Of a stretch of 22,035 nt of DNA, positions 6,920 to 15,800 are shown piece by piece. The stretch's first letter is position 1. The number at the start of each line of letters is the position of its first letter. Location: contig JAEYTJ010000305.1 of assembly GCA_023434095.1 (NCBI GenBank), positions 1-22,035 on the forward strand, in the 5' to 3' direction. The DNA comes from Pseudomonadota bacterium. Lineage in GTDB: Bacteria; Pseudomonadota; Alphaproteobacteria; Rhizobiales; Xanthobacteraceae. The position numbers and the translations under genes are program-made. The notes under the pieces were generated by a model. The model saw only the letters and a program-made list of their open reading frames with translations, made no database searches and was not told the DNA's origin.

Positions 6920-7990
6920 ATGAAGAGAATAGTTGCGGGTGCCCTGCTGTGGCTCGCGCTCGCCGGTGCCGCGGTCGCGCAGGACCGCGGATTTGTGACG
7001 ACGAATGTGAATTTGCGGGCCGGGCCCGGTGTCGATTACCCCGTCGTGGTGGTGCTCGCCGAAGGCGCGCCGCTCGCCATCTTCGGCTGCCTCGGCGATT
7101 ACAGCTGGTGCGATGTCGGTATCGACGACATGCGCGGCTGGGTCGCCGCGCAATATATCGAGACCGTGTATCGCGGCCGGCGGGTCGAGTTCTACGACTA
7201 CGCCCCGACCATCGGCGTGCCGATCGTGGCTTTCAGCTTCAATGACTATTGGGGCCGCTACTATCGCGGCCGGCCCTGGTACTCGACCTATGACCGCTGG
7301 GGCCCGCCCTACCGGCCGGGGCCTTACCCCGGGCCGCGTCCGGGCCCGGGCTGGGGTCCGCCGCCTCCGGGCGGCTGGGGACCTCCTCCTCCCGGCGGCT
7401 GGGGGCCTCGTCCCCCGAACTGGGGTCCCGGCCATCCCGGCTGGGGCGGTCCCGGCAAGCCGGGTGGGCCCGGCGGGCCCGGCTGGGGTGGTCCCGGAAA
7501 GCCGGGCGGACCCGGCGGCCCTGGCGGTCCCGGCTGGGGTGGACCCGGTAAGCCCGGAGGGCCCGGTGGACCTGGCTGGGGCGGACCGGGCAAGCCCGGC
7601 GGTCCCGGCGGTCCCGGAGGCCCCGGCAAGCCGGGAGGGCCGGGCGGCCCTGGCGGTCCCGGCTGGGGCGGACCCGGCAAACCGGGCGGTCCCGGTGGCC
7701 CTGGCGGTCCCGGCGGTCCCGGTTGGGGTGGACCCGGCAAGCCGGGCGGTCCCGGTGGCCCTGGCGGTCCCGGCGGACCCGGCTGGGGTGGACCCGGCAA
7801 ACCGGGCGGTCCCGGCGCTCCGGGCGGGCCCGGTCGGCCGGGTAATCCCGGTGGTCCCGGCTTCGGCGGTCCTGGCGGGCCGGGCGGCCCGGGGGCCGGT
7901 CGGCCGCCGCAGGGCGGTCCGCCTTCGGGCGGTCGTCCTCCGCAGGGGCAGGCGCCCTGCGCGCCGGGTGCGCCCGGCTGCAACATCTGA
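6920..7990 (+). CDS. Exported SH3-domain protein with collagen-like Gly/Pro tail
   Basis: This 356-residue protein has a clean Sec signal peptide (MKRIVAGALLWLALAGAAVA, cleavage likely after residue 20). A bacterial SH3 domain follows at about 22-80 (NVNLRAGPGVDYPVV ... GWVAAQYIE), with cysteines at 57 and 64. A conserved-looking segment FSFNDYWGRYYRGRPWY lies near 105-121. The remaining residues are almost entirely Gly and Pro with regular Lys and Trp, built from GGP/GKP triplets broken by GW. The very end has two cysteines (PCAPGAPGCNI). SH3_3 domains of this kind often bind the cell wall or ligands in the periplasm. The tail may be an extended or fibrous spacer; that is inference. The start is supported by TTGGGAG six bases upstream. 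It diverges from uppP. Function unknown. Confidence 0.88.
   Translation: MKRIVAGALLWLALAGAAVAQDRGFVTTNVNLRAGPGVDYPVVVVLAEGAPLAIFGCLGDYSWCDVGIDDMRGWVAAQYIETVYRGRRVEFYDYAPTIGVPIVAFSFNDYWGRYYRGRPWYSTYDRWGPPYRPGPYPGPRPGPGWGPPPPGGWGPPPPGGWGPRPPNWGPGHPGWGGPGKPGGPGGPGWGGPGKPGGPGGPGGPGWGGPGKPGGPGGPGWGGPGKPGGPGGPGGPGKPGGPGGPGGPGWGGPGKPGGPGGPGGPGGPGWGGPGKPGGPGGPGGPGGPGWGGPGKPGGPGAPGGPGRPGNPGGPGFGGPGGPGGPGAGRPPQGGPPSGGRPPQGQAPCAPGAPGCNI
7442..7843 (+). repeat. In-frame tandem repeat array of the SH3 protein tail
   Basis: Units each begin with a Trp codon (at 7442, 7484, 7535, 7577, 7664, 7724 and 7784), giving lengths of 42, 51, 42, 87, 60 and 60 bp and then a decayed unit. All are multiples of three, and the unit sizes differ mainly by whole 9-bp GGP-coding steps. 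The two 60-bp units are nearly identical at DNA level, which points to recent expansion by slippage or recombination. Confidence 0.9.
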
Positions 7991-8001
7991 CGCGAGACGC
8001 G

Positions 8002-8027
8002 GCCCGGCGGTATCCACACCGCCGGGC
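8002..8027 (+). terminator. Hairpin after the SH3-protein gene
   Basis: A perfect 10-bp stem (GCCCGGCGGT / ACCGCCGGGC, six-base loop) starts 12 bases after the stop codon. Only a poor T-run (TCTGT) follows, so it is a probable but not textbook terminator. Confidence 0.6.
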
Positions 8028-8043
8028 TCTGTCCGTCACCGGC

Positions 8044-8072
8044 TTGAAATAATGCCGCCGCTCCTGTACAGG
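8044..8072 (+). promoter_or_regulatory. Weak candidate promoter for rpmI-rplT
   Basis: TTGAAA (8044-8049) and TACAGG (8067-8072) are 17 bases apart. The -10 match is poor. It is offered only because a promoter must lie between the hairpin at 8002-8027 and rpmI, and this is the best pair I saw. The -10 overlaps the palindrome CCTGTACAGG. Confidence 0.25.
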
Positions 8073-8190
8073 GTGCGGCCTTCAAGAACCGCCCGGCTAC
8101 AAGGGCTGCCGTGGCGGTTCGAACGCTCACACTAGATTGGGCCGGGACATCCCCTCGCGGGAGCGCCGCCGGCCGTGGAGATCGAGCCAA

Positions 8191-8391
8191 ATGCCCAAGA
8201 TGAAGACCAAGTCCGGAGCGAAGAAGCGCTTCAAGCTCTCCGGCACCGGCAAGGTGATCATGGCCCAGGCCAATAAGCGCCACGGCATGATCAAGCGCAC
8301 CAACAAGCAGATCCGCGACCAGCGCGGCACCACGGTCATGTCCGAGCGTGATGCCTTCAACGTTCGCAAGTTCTTTCTGCCCAACGGCTGA
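8191..8391 (+). CDS. rpmI: 50S ribosomal protein L35
   Basis: This 66-residue basic protein begins MPKMKTKSGAKKRFKLSGTG, the diagnostic L35 N-terminus, and ends RKFFLPNG. Its length is normal for the family. GGAG (8177-8180) lies ten bases before the ATG. It is followed 31 bases later by rplT, the partner with which it is almost always co-transcribed. In many bacteria infC precedes it and L20 represses the operon from its leader; here the upstream neighbour is the unrelated SH3 gene, so infC must be elsewhere. Confidence 0.98.
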   Translation: MPKMKTKSGAKKRFKLSGTGKVIMAQANKRHGMIKRTNKQIRDQRGTTVMSERDAFNVRKFFLPNG

Positions 8392-8422
8392 CGCCCCCTA
8401 GCCAGTCCCAGGAGATTTTCCC

Positions 8423-8791
8423 ATGGCACGTGTCAAACGCGGCGTCACTTCCCACGCCAAGCACAAGAAGGTGCTGAAGGCTGCGAAGGGCTATTTCTGC
8501 CGCCGCAAGAATACCATCCGCGTCGCGAAGCAGGCCGTCGAGAAGGCGCAGCAATACGCCTATCGCGACCGTAAGGTGAAGAAGCGCAATTTCCGCGCGC
8601 TCTGGATCCAGCGCATCAACGCCGCGACCCGCGAGCTCGGCTTCACCTATGGCCGATTTATCGACGGTCTCGGCAAGGCCGGGATCGAGGTCGACCGCAA
8701 GGTGCTCTCGGATATCGCCATCCACGAGCCCGCCGCCTTCGCGGCGCTGGTCGAGCAGGCCAAGGCCGCGCTGGAAAAGCAGGCCGCCTGA
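8423..8791 (+). CDS. rplT: 50S ribosomal protein L20
   Basis: This 122-residue protein binds 23S rRNA early in large-subunit assembly. The N-terminus MARVKRGVTSHAKHKKVLK and the RNFRALWIQRINAA stretch are typical of L20. AGGAG precedes the ATG by eight or nine bases. It forms an operon with rpmI, and an intrinsic terminator follows at 8823-8852. L20 often regulates its own operon through leader RNA in enterics and Bacillus; I could not recognise such a structure here. Confidence 0.98.
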   Translation: MARVKRGVTSHAKHKKVLKAAKGYFCRRKNTIRVAKQAVEKAQQYAYRDRKVKKRNFRALWIQRINAATRELGFTYGRFIDGLGKAGIEVDRKVLSDIAIHEPAAFAALVEQAKAALEKQAA

Positions 8792-8822
8792 TCCTTCCCG
8801 AACCGCCGGGACCGAAAATGGG

Positions 8823-8852
8823 AAAGCCCCGCGCGCAAGCGTTGGGGCTTTT
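8823..8852 (+). terminator. Intrinsic terminator after rplT
   Basis: AAAGCCCC (8823-8830) pairs with GGGGCTTT (8844-8851), with an inner CGC/GCG and a GCAA loop, and the 3' arm ends in a T-run of four. It separates rpmI-rplT from pheS, implying that pheST has its own promoter or depends on read-through. Confidence 0.8.
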
Positions 8853-8892
8853 CGCGTTGGAGCGGCTCGGCTAAGAGACCACGCTCCGGGTG

Positions 8893-9007
8893 CCGTCATC
8901 CTCTCGCGCCGTTATCCCGAGGTGGCCTGCGCAAGCACTGCCTCGAAAGATGACGTCTCAGATGAACATCCTTCGAGGCTCGCTGCGTTCGCACCTCAGG
9001 ATGACGG
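8893..9007. repeat. Composite palindromic intergenic repeat (BIME-like)
   Basis: The 115-bp stretch is bounded by perfect 10-bp inverted ends, CCGTCATCCT (8893-8902) and AGGATGACGG (8998-9007). Inside are two hairpin units: CGTCATC...GATGACG (8894-8955) and CATCCTTCGAGG...CCTCAGGATG (8967-9003). Sequences of this sort are, from memory, scattered through intergenic regions of Rhizobiales genomes. It carries no gene and lies just upstream of pheS. Confidence 0.75.
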
Positions 9008-9080
9008 CAGGCGGAGGGAGGCCCTTGCTTCCGCTCTGCCCATCCTTCCGTCACCACTGCCTTGCCGCCGAGGAGCCGAT

Positions 9081-10181
9081 ATGTCCGTTGCCGCCCTTCC
9101 CGATCTCGACGCGCTGGAGCGCGAACTGGCCGCCGGCATTGCGGGCGCGGCCGACGAGCCGGCGCTGGAGGCGATCCGCGTCGCCGCGCTCGGCAAGAAG
9201 GGCTCGGTGTCCGAACTGCTGAAGAGCCTCGGCGGCATGAGCCCGGAGGAGCGCAAGAGCGCCGGCCCGGCCATTAACGGCCTGCGCGACCGCCTCAACG
9301 AGGCGCTCGGCGCCCGCCGCAGCGACCTCAAGGCCGCCGCGCTGGCGAAGCGTCTGGAGACCGAGCGCGTCGACGTGACGCTGCCGGTACGCGAGACGCC
9401 GGCGGAGCAGGGCCGCCTTCACCCGATCAGCCAGGTCATCGACGAACTCACCGCGATCTTCGCCGATATGGGCTTCGCCGTGGCGGAAGGGCCCGACATC
9501 GAGGACGACTTCCACAACTTCACCGCGCTGAACTTCCCCGAGGGGCATCCGGCGCGCGAGATGCACGACACCTTCTACCTGCCCACCAAGGAGGACGGCT
9601 CGCGCCTCGTGCTGCGCACCCACACCTCGCCGGTGCAGGTGCGTACCATGCTGTCCAAGAAGCCGCCGATCCGCGTCATCTGCCCGGGCCGCACCTATCG
9701 CTCCGATAGCGACCAGACCCCCACGCCGATGTTCCATCAGGTGGAGGGGCTCGTCATCGACAAGGGGTCGAATCTCGGCCACCTCAAATGGATTCTCGAA
9801 GAGTTCTGCAAGGCGTTCTTCGAGGTGGACAATGTGAAGATGCGGTTCCGCCCGTCCTTCTTCCCCTTCACCGAGCCGTCCATGGAGGTCGACATCCAGT
9901 GCGACCGCTCGCGCCCCGGCGAGATCCGCTTCGGCGAAGGCTCCGACTGGCTGGAAATCCTCGGCTGCGGCATGGTGCATCCGAACGTGCTGAGGAATTG
10001 CGGGCAGGACCCCGAGGAGTATCAGGGCTTCGCCTGGGGCATGGGCATCGACCGCATCGCCATGCTGAAATATGGCATGCCGGACCTGCGCGCCTTCTTC
10101 GAGGCGGATGCCCGCTGGCTCGCCCATTACGGCTTCCGCCCGCTCGACTTCCCGACGCTGGCCGGCGGGCTTTCCGCCTGA
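9081..10181 (+). CDS. pheS: Phenylalanine-tRNA ligase alpha subunit
   Basis: This 366-residue catalytic subunit of the (alpha-beta)2 enzyme attaches phenylalanine to tRNA-Phe in the cytoplasm. Residues 1-100 form the charged coiled-coil N-terminal domain that contacts tRNA. The class II core follows, with motif 1 around HPISQVIDEL (113 on), motif 2 around FRPSFFPFTEPS (255 on), and motif 3 around GMGIDRIAMLKYGMPDLR (320-337). The start at 9081 has AGGAG five bases upstream; the frame is open far upstream into rplT, but that part is spurious. pheT follows after a 119-base gap holding a palindromic repeat. Confidence 0.98.
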   Translation: MSVAALPDLDALERELAAGIAGAADEPALEAIRVAALGKKGSVSELLKSLGGMSPEERKSAGPAINGLRDRLNEALGARRSDLKAAALAKRLETERVDVTLPVRETPAEQGRLHPISQVIDELTAIFADMGFAVAEGPDIEDDFHNFTALNFPEGHPAREMHDTFYLPTKEDGSRLVLRTHTSPVQVRTMLSKKPPIRVICPGRTYRSDSDQTPTPMFHQVEGLVIDKGSNLGHLKWILEEFCKAFFEVDNVKMRFRPSFFPFTEPSMEVDIQCDRSRPGEIRFGEGSDWLEILGCGMVHPNVLRNCGQDPEEYQGFAWGMGIDRIAMLKYGMPDLRAFFEADARWLAHYGFRPLDFPTLAGGLSA

Positions 10182-10190
10182 TCCGCCATT

Positions 10191-10276
10191 CCGGACGGCC
10201 GCACGGCCGATCCGGGACCGCCTTCCCGTTCGAAACGTTCAACGATCCCGGCTCTCCGCTTCGCTCCGGCCGGGAT
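10191..10276. repeat. Palindromic repeat pair between pheS and pheT
   Basis: Two hairpins fill the gap. One is CCGGACGGCCG / CGGCCGATCCGG (10191-10215, two-base loop, one bulged A). The other has ATCCCGG (10245-10251) and CCGGGAT (10270-10276) as arms. The second resembles the repeat family upstream of pheS in ending with GGATGACG. Both would be transcribed inside the pheST message. Confidence 0.65.
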
Positions 10277-10300
10277 GACGCCTGACAAAGGGCTTGTCCG

Positions 10301-12718
10301 ATGAAATTCACCCTCTCCTGGCTGCGCGAGCACCTTTCCGGCGACTATGGGCTCGATGACGTGACCGGCGCGCTCAACCGCATCGGGCTGGAAGTGGAAG
10401 GCGTCGAGGACAAGGCGGCCAGGCTCAAGGGCTTCACCATCGCCTATGTGCTCTCCGCCGTTCAGCACCCGAACGCGGACAAGCTGCGCGTCTGTCTGGT
10501 CGACACCGGCACGGGCGAGCCGGTGCAGGTGGTGTGCGGCGCGCCGAACGCCCGCACCGGCATGAAGAGCGTGTTCTCGCCCCCCGGCACCTATATTCCC
10601 GGCAAGGACATCACGCTCGGCATCGGCTCGATCCGCGGCGTCGAGAGCCGCGGCATGCTGTGCTCGGCCGCGGAGTTGCAGCTTTCCGAGGACCATGACG
10701 GCATCATCGACCTGCCGGACGACGCCCCGGTCGGCGCCACTTACGTCGACTGGATCGGCCTCGACGATCCGGTGATCGAGATCGCGGTGACGCCCAACCG
10801 CGCCGATGCGCTCGGCGTGCACGGCATCGCCCGCGACCTCGCCGCCGCCGGCCTCGGCCGGCTGGTGGAGGATGCAATCGCCCCGGTGGCGGGCGTGTTC
10901 CCGTGCCCGGTCTCGGTCACCATCGCCGAGGACGCGCCGTGTCCGGCCTTCGCGCTGCGCCTCGTTCGCGGCGTGAAGAACGGGCCGTCGCCGGACTGGC
11001 TGCAGGCGAAGCTGCGCGCCATCGGCCTGCGCCCCATCAATGCTCTGGTCGATGTCACCAACCTGCTCACCTTCGACCAGAACCGCCCGCTGCATGTGTT
11101 CGACGCGAAGAAGGTTCACGGCGACCTCGTCGTGCGCCGGGCGCGCGCGGGCGAGAGCCTGCTGGCGCTCGACGGCAAGACCTATGCGCTGGATGAGACC
11201 ATGTGCGTCATCGCCGACGACAAGGGCGTGGAATCGCTCGCCGGCGTGATGGGCGGCGAGGAATCGGGCTGCGACGAGGCGACCGTCGACGTGCTGGTCG
11301 AATCCGCGCTGTGGGAGCCGATCAACATTGCCCAGACCGGCCGCAAGCTGGGGCTTAACTCGGACGCCCGCTTCCGCTTCGAGCGCGGCATCGACCCCGC
11401 CTTCACCGTGCCGGGGCTGGAACTGGCCACGAAGCTCATTCTCGACCTTTGCGGCGGCACACCCTCCGAGGTCGTGCTGGCCGGCACCATTCCCGATACC
11501 ACCCGGGCGATCGACTTCCCGCTCGCACTGACGGAGAAGCTGACCGGGCTGGTCGCCACCGACGCGGAGCAGACCGGCACGCTGCAGGCGCTGGGCTTTG
11601 CGGTGGAGGGCATGGGCGGAACGGTGCGCGTCACCCCGCCGAGCTGGCGCGGCGACATCGAGGGCAAGGCGGATCTCGTGGAAGAGGTGATCCGCATCGT
11701 CGGCCTCGACCGCGTGCCCTCGACGCCCTTCCCGCGCGACGAGACCGCCCGCAAGCCGGTGCTGACCACGCTGCAGCTGCGCACCCGCAAGGGCAAGCGG
11801 GCGCTCGCCGCGCGCGGGATGGTGGAGGCCGTCACCTGGTCCTTCGTTCCCAAGCCGCAGGCGGAAGCCTTCGGTGGCGGCCAGCCGGAACTCACGCTCG
11901 CCAACCCCATCGCGTCCGACCTCTCCGACATGCGCCCCAGCCTGCTGCCGGGGCTGGTGCGCGCGGCGCAGGCCAATGCCGACCGCGGCTTCGGCGACGT
12001 CGCGCTGTTCGAGGTCGGCCAGGTGTTCAAGGGCGACCGGCCGCAGGACCAGTTCATCGCCGCCACCGGCCTGCGCCGGGCGACGGCCAAGCCGACCGGC
12101 GCCGGACGCCACTGGGCGGGCAAGGCGGCCGCGGTCGATGCGTTCGACGCCAAGGCGGACGCGCTGGCGCTGCTCGCCGCCTGTGGCGCGCCGGTGGCGA
12201 ACCTGCAGATTTCGACCGACGCTCCCGCGTGGTTCCACCCCGGCCGCTCCGGCACCTTCCGGCTCGGGCCGAACGTGATCGGCCATTTCGGCGAACTGCA
12301 CCCCTCGGCGCTGGAGGCGCTGGACGCGGCAGGGGACGGCAAGTCGCCGCTGGTCGGCTTCGAGGTGCTGCTCGACCGCATTCCGGAGCCGAAGGCCAAG
12401 GCGACGCGGGTGAAGCCGCTGCTGGAGCTTTCTGCCTTCCAGCCGGTGGAGCGCGACTTCGCCTTCGTGGTGGCGCGCGCCGTCGCCGCCGGCGATCTGG
12501 TAAAGGCGGCGGCTGGGGTCGACCGCAAGCTGATCACCGGGGTGAATGTGTTCGATCTCTATGAGGGGCCGGGCATCGACGCCGACAAGAAGTCGGTGGC
12601 GCTCTCCGTCACCCTGCAGCCGCGCGAGAAGACGCTGACCGACGCCGAGATCGACGCCGTGGCGGCGAAGATCGTCGCCGAAGTGGCGAAGAAGACCGGC
12701 GCCACGCTGCGGGGGTAG
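10301..12718 (+). CDS. pheT: Phenylalanine-tRNA ligase beta subunit
   Basis: This 805-residue partner of PheS carries tRNA-binding and editing domains. Visible in order are an EMAP/OB-type tRNA-binding domain (about 40-150, with HPNADKLRVCLVD), the B3/B4 editing region (about 213-366), the B5 domain (about 405-480, with PPSWRGDIEGKADLVEEVIRI), the core domain (about 490-690), and a C-terminal ferredoxin-fold anticodon-binding domain (about 710-803, with FQPVERDFAFVV). Length is normal. The ribosome site is weak (AAAGGGC, about 13 bases upstream). It is the last gene of the pheST operon; a strong hairpin follows at 12793-12818. Confidence 0.98.
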   Translation: MKFTLSWLREHLSGDYGLDDVTGALNRIGLEVEGVEDKAARLKGFTIAYVLSAVQHPNADKLRVCLVDTGTGEPVQVVCGAPNARTGMKSVFSPPGTYIPGKDITLGIGSIRGVESRGMLCSAAELQLSEDHDGIIDLPDDAPVGATYVDWIGLDDPVIEIAVTPNRADALGVHGIARDLAAAGLGRLVEDAIAPVAGVFPCPVSVTIAEDAPCPAFALRLVRGVKNGPSPDWLQAKLRAIGLRPINALVDVTNLLTFDQNRPLHVFDAKKVHGDLVVRRARAGESLLALDGKTYALDETMCVIADDKGVESLAGVMGGEESGCDEATVDVLVESALWEPINIAQTGRKLGLNSDARFRFERGIDPAFTVPGLELATKLILDLCGGTPSEVVLAGTIPDTTRAIDFPLALTEKLTGLVATDAEQTGTLQALGFAVEGMGGTVRVTPPSWRGDIEGKADLVEEVIRIVGLDRVPSTPFPRDETARKPVLTTLQLRTRKGKRALAARGMVEAVTWSFVPKPQAEAFGGGQPELTLANPIASDLSDMRPSLLPGLVRAAQANADRGFGDVALFEVGQVFKGDRPQDQFIAATGLRRATAKPTGAGRHWAGKAAAVDAFDAKADALALLAACGAPVANLQISTDAPAWFHPGRSGTFRLGPNVIGHFGELHPSALEALDAAGDGKSPLVGFEVLLDRIPEPKAKATRVKPLLELSAFQPVERDFAFVVARAVAAGDLVKAAAGVDRKLITGVNVFDLYEGPGIDADKKSVALSVTLQPREKTLTDAEIDAVAAKIVAEVAKKTGATLRG

Positions 12719-12792
12719 CCTGCCGTTCCGACCATGCGGGCGCGCATCTGTCGGACACGGCCCGGTTGCGCTATCTCAGGAGCGAAGGCCGA

Positions 12793-12818
12793 CATGGCGG
12801 CGGGGGCCCGTCGCCATG
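12793..12818. terminator. Strong hairpin between pheT and the glycan locus
   Basis: CATGGCGGCGGG and CCCGTCGCCATG form a nearly perfect stem (one G-U pair), starting 74 bases after the pheT stop. No T-run follows, so it may be a Rho-assisted or stabilising 3' structure rather than a classical terminator. No other feature was seen in 12719-12888; no promoter for the next gene could be named. Confidence 0.4.
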
Positions 12819-12888
12819 CCGGCGTGATTCGGAGGTGGGGATCAGACAGTGTCCGCGCGAACGCGCATAAGGGCGACGGGCCGTCGCG

Positions 12889-15800
12889 ATGAGTATGGTG
12901 TCTGAAATCAAGAGGGCCGTCGTCACCGGTGCCACCGGTTTCATCGGTCGTCACCTCGTCAGGCACCTCGCGGAAGATGGTTGGCAGGTAAGCGCGCTCG
13001 TACGCCGGGACGATCACCGGTTGGCCGGCCAAGGCGTGGCGGCGCGGCGCGGCGACGTGCTCGACAGCCGGAGCCTGCGAGAGGCGAGCGCGGGAGCCGA
13101 CGTCTTTTTCCATCTGGCGGCGCAGGCCTCCGTCGAAGAGGCCCGCCAGTCGCCGGCGGGCGCCATCTCCCTCAATATCACCGGCACGCTGAACGCGCTG
13201 GAGGCCTGCCGTGCCAACGGCATACGCCGCTTCATCTATCTCTCCACCATCCATGTGATGGGACCGGCGGCGGCGCTTTCACCCGACGACGACAGCACCT
13301 TCGCTCCCCAGAGCGTCTATGCGGCCTCGAAGCTGGCCGCCGAGCGGCTCGCCCTGACCTTCGGCCGGGCCTGCGGGATGGATGTCGTGGTTCTCCGTCC
13401 CTCCAACGTCTACGGTCCCGATCAGTCGACGGACGCCGTCGTTCCCGAATTCGTCGCCCATGCGCTGCGTGGTGGGATCATCGAACCCCACGCGCCCGAT
13501 ATACGGCGCCATTTCCTCTACGTGGACGATCTCGTCGATGCCCTGGTCCGCGCGGCGGTGGTGCCGGAGGCGGCCAATCGCGCCTTCAACATCGAGGCCG
13601 CGCACAGCGTCTCGATCGGCGAACTGGCCCGGCTGATTCAGGCCGCCGCTGCCGGCGAGAAGCAAGACGACGGAGGGGACCTGGGTTCGCCCGCGCCGCC
13701 GGTCGATGCGCTCGGCTGGTCCGCGCGCACATCCCTGCGCGAAGGGATCACGCGCACCGTCGAGGCGGCGCGGCGTGCCGCCCTCCCCACCGCCGCACCG
13801 GCCGGCACAGGCTCCGCTTCCTCGCCGAAAGTGTCGATCGTCATCCCGGTCTATAATGGCGGCGACTATCTCGCCGAGGCCATCGACAGCGCGCTGGGCC
13901 AGACCTATTCGAACCTTGAGGTTCTGGTCGTCAATGACGGCTCGGACGATGACGGGGCGACAGCGGCCATCGCTGCCCGGTACGGTGACCGCATACGCTA
14001 CCTCCAAAAGGAGAATGGCGGTGTCGCCTCGGCCCTGAACGAGGGCATCGCCGCCATGTCCGGCGAATGGTTCAGCTGGCTGAGCCATGACGACCTCTAT
14101 CACGCGGAGAAGATCGAAGAGCAGGTCCGGTCGCTCGCCGCCGCCGGGCAGCCGCACCTCGTCTTCTGCGACTACCGCTACATCTCCGCGAAAGGCGAGC
14201 GGCTCCGCGACGTTTCCCTTGCCGCGCATCGGCTCGACAGGAGGCCGCTCGACGGCCTCTTCAGCGGCCTGTTCGGCGGGTGCACCTTCCTCATCCCGCG
14301 CCAGGCGCTGCTGGATGCCGGGGGCTTCCGGACCGACCTGCCCACGACGCAGGACTACGAGCTGTGGTTCCGGCTCGTCGAGCGCCTGCCGCTCCTTCAC
14401 GTGCCGCGCGTGCTGGTCGAGCAGCGCCTGCACGATGCGCAGGGTTCGAACTCGGCCGCCCATCTGGCGGAGGCCGATCGCCTCATGGCGCATATGCTCG
14501 ACCGGACGCCTGCCGAGCGGATGGCCGCCTATGACGGCTCGCCCGACCGCTTCCTCGTCCGGGCGGCGCGCACCTTCGCCGAAACCCCTTATGCCGGTGC
14601 CGCGGCCTATGCCGCCTTCCGGGCCCGGCAGGCCTTGCTGCGGGTTCCGCATACGGTCGTCCTCGCCGCCCGCGCCGGCGGCCTCGACCAGACGCTTGCC
14701 GCGATCCGGCAGCACGCCACCCAGTTCACGGATCGTGCCTGGGTCGTTCTGACGACGGAGGCCGCCGGCACGGAGACCGACCTTTCCGGCGTCACGCTGG
14801 TGACGGGCGATTTGCCGTCTCTGCTGAGCGGGGCGAGCGCTGCCGACGCCCTGGAGGGACGTGAGTTCGCGTATGTCGGCTCGCTTCCCCCGCGCGATGC
14901 GGAACTCCTGTCGCTTCTGGAAGAGTTGATGGTCGGCGAGGCGGCGGCGGTCGAGGCGCCTTCAGGTCCGGTGGAACGGCAGCTGCAGGGCTGGCTGCTG
15001 CGCATGTCGGCGAGGGCGGACGCCTGCGGGATTGTCTCCGCCGCCCTGCGGCGCCGCACGACGGCGGCTGCGCCGCCCCGCCGGCCCGTTCGCGGCACGC
15101 TGGGTCAGCCGATCCTGCCGGCGGGGGCGCTGGCCGCTCTCAACGGCGCCGTTTCGGCGGCGTGTCTCGACCTCGGCTTCCGGATGCTCCGCCTGCGTTC
15201 CCTGCGGCGCACCGGCGCGCGGCTCATCCGCTACGTGCTGCGGCGGGCAGGGCTCGCCCATGTTGTCGACGTGCTGTGGTATCAAAGAACCTATGGACTC
15301 GGGGAAGCCTCGGGTCTCGACGTCTGGCGCGATTACTTCACCTCGGGTTGGAGCGCCGGGCGCGAGCCGAATGACTGGTTTCACGGCAGCTTCTACGCGC
15401 AGCAGGTCACGGACTGGAGCGGCGACGAGGCTCCGCTGCGCCATTTCCTGACCAAGGGCGCGGAGCGCGGGCTGCTTCCCCATCCCCGATACGCGATCGG
15501 TTCGCCGAATGCGGTGGTCTATGTTCCTCCCGAGCCGGCTCTCGAGGCGAGATCGGTGCCCTTCGCGGAAACGGGTTCCGACCGCGCGATGGCGGCGCTC
15601 ACGGCCAGGTTCAGGCCGGATCGCCCCACGGTGCTCCTGTGCCTGCATTGCTGGGGCGGCGGCACGCTGACCCACGCGCGGGAGCTCGCCGCGGCGCTCT
15701 CGGCCTGCGCCAATGTCGTCTTCCTGTTCGGCGGGCAGAAGCGTCCTTTCGTCCTCTCCGCCCAGGCGTCGCATCCGCCGCAGGGAATCGCCTTCGATCC

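Noticed and set aside
4735..6921. A very long antisense frame across the SDR and uppP genes, with similar ones at 10127-12301 and 17389-19566
   Set aside because: High GC removes stop codons from shadow frames; the proteins are Arg/Gly/Ala-rich without recognisable motifs, and well-supported genes occupy the same DNA.
7442..7843. Regular spacing that could suggest a CRISPR array
   Set aside because: There are no unique spacers; the repeats are in-frame coding units of a Gly/Pro-rich protein.
7991..8190. L20-type autoregulatory leader upstream of rpmI
   Set aside because: Only a terminator-like hairpin and a short CCTGTACAGG palindrome were found; no structure matching a known L20 leader could be recognised by eye.
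7324..8283. A 319-residue antisense frame with perfect Gly-Pro-Pro collagen-like triplets
   Set aside because: It is the mirror of the GGN/CCN codons in the SH3 protein tail and extends antisense into rpmI; no start signal or independent domain supports it.
8649..9080. N-terminal extension of pheS reaching back into rplT
   Set aside because: The extra residues have no PheS similarity, overlap the L20 gene and cross a terminator and a palindromic repeat; the ATG at 9081 has a good ribosome site.
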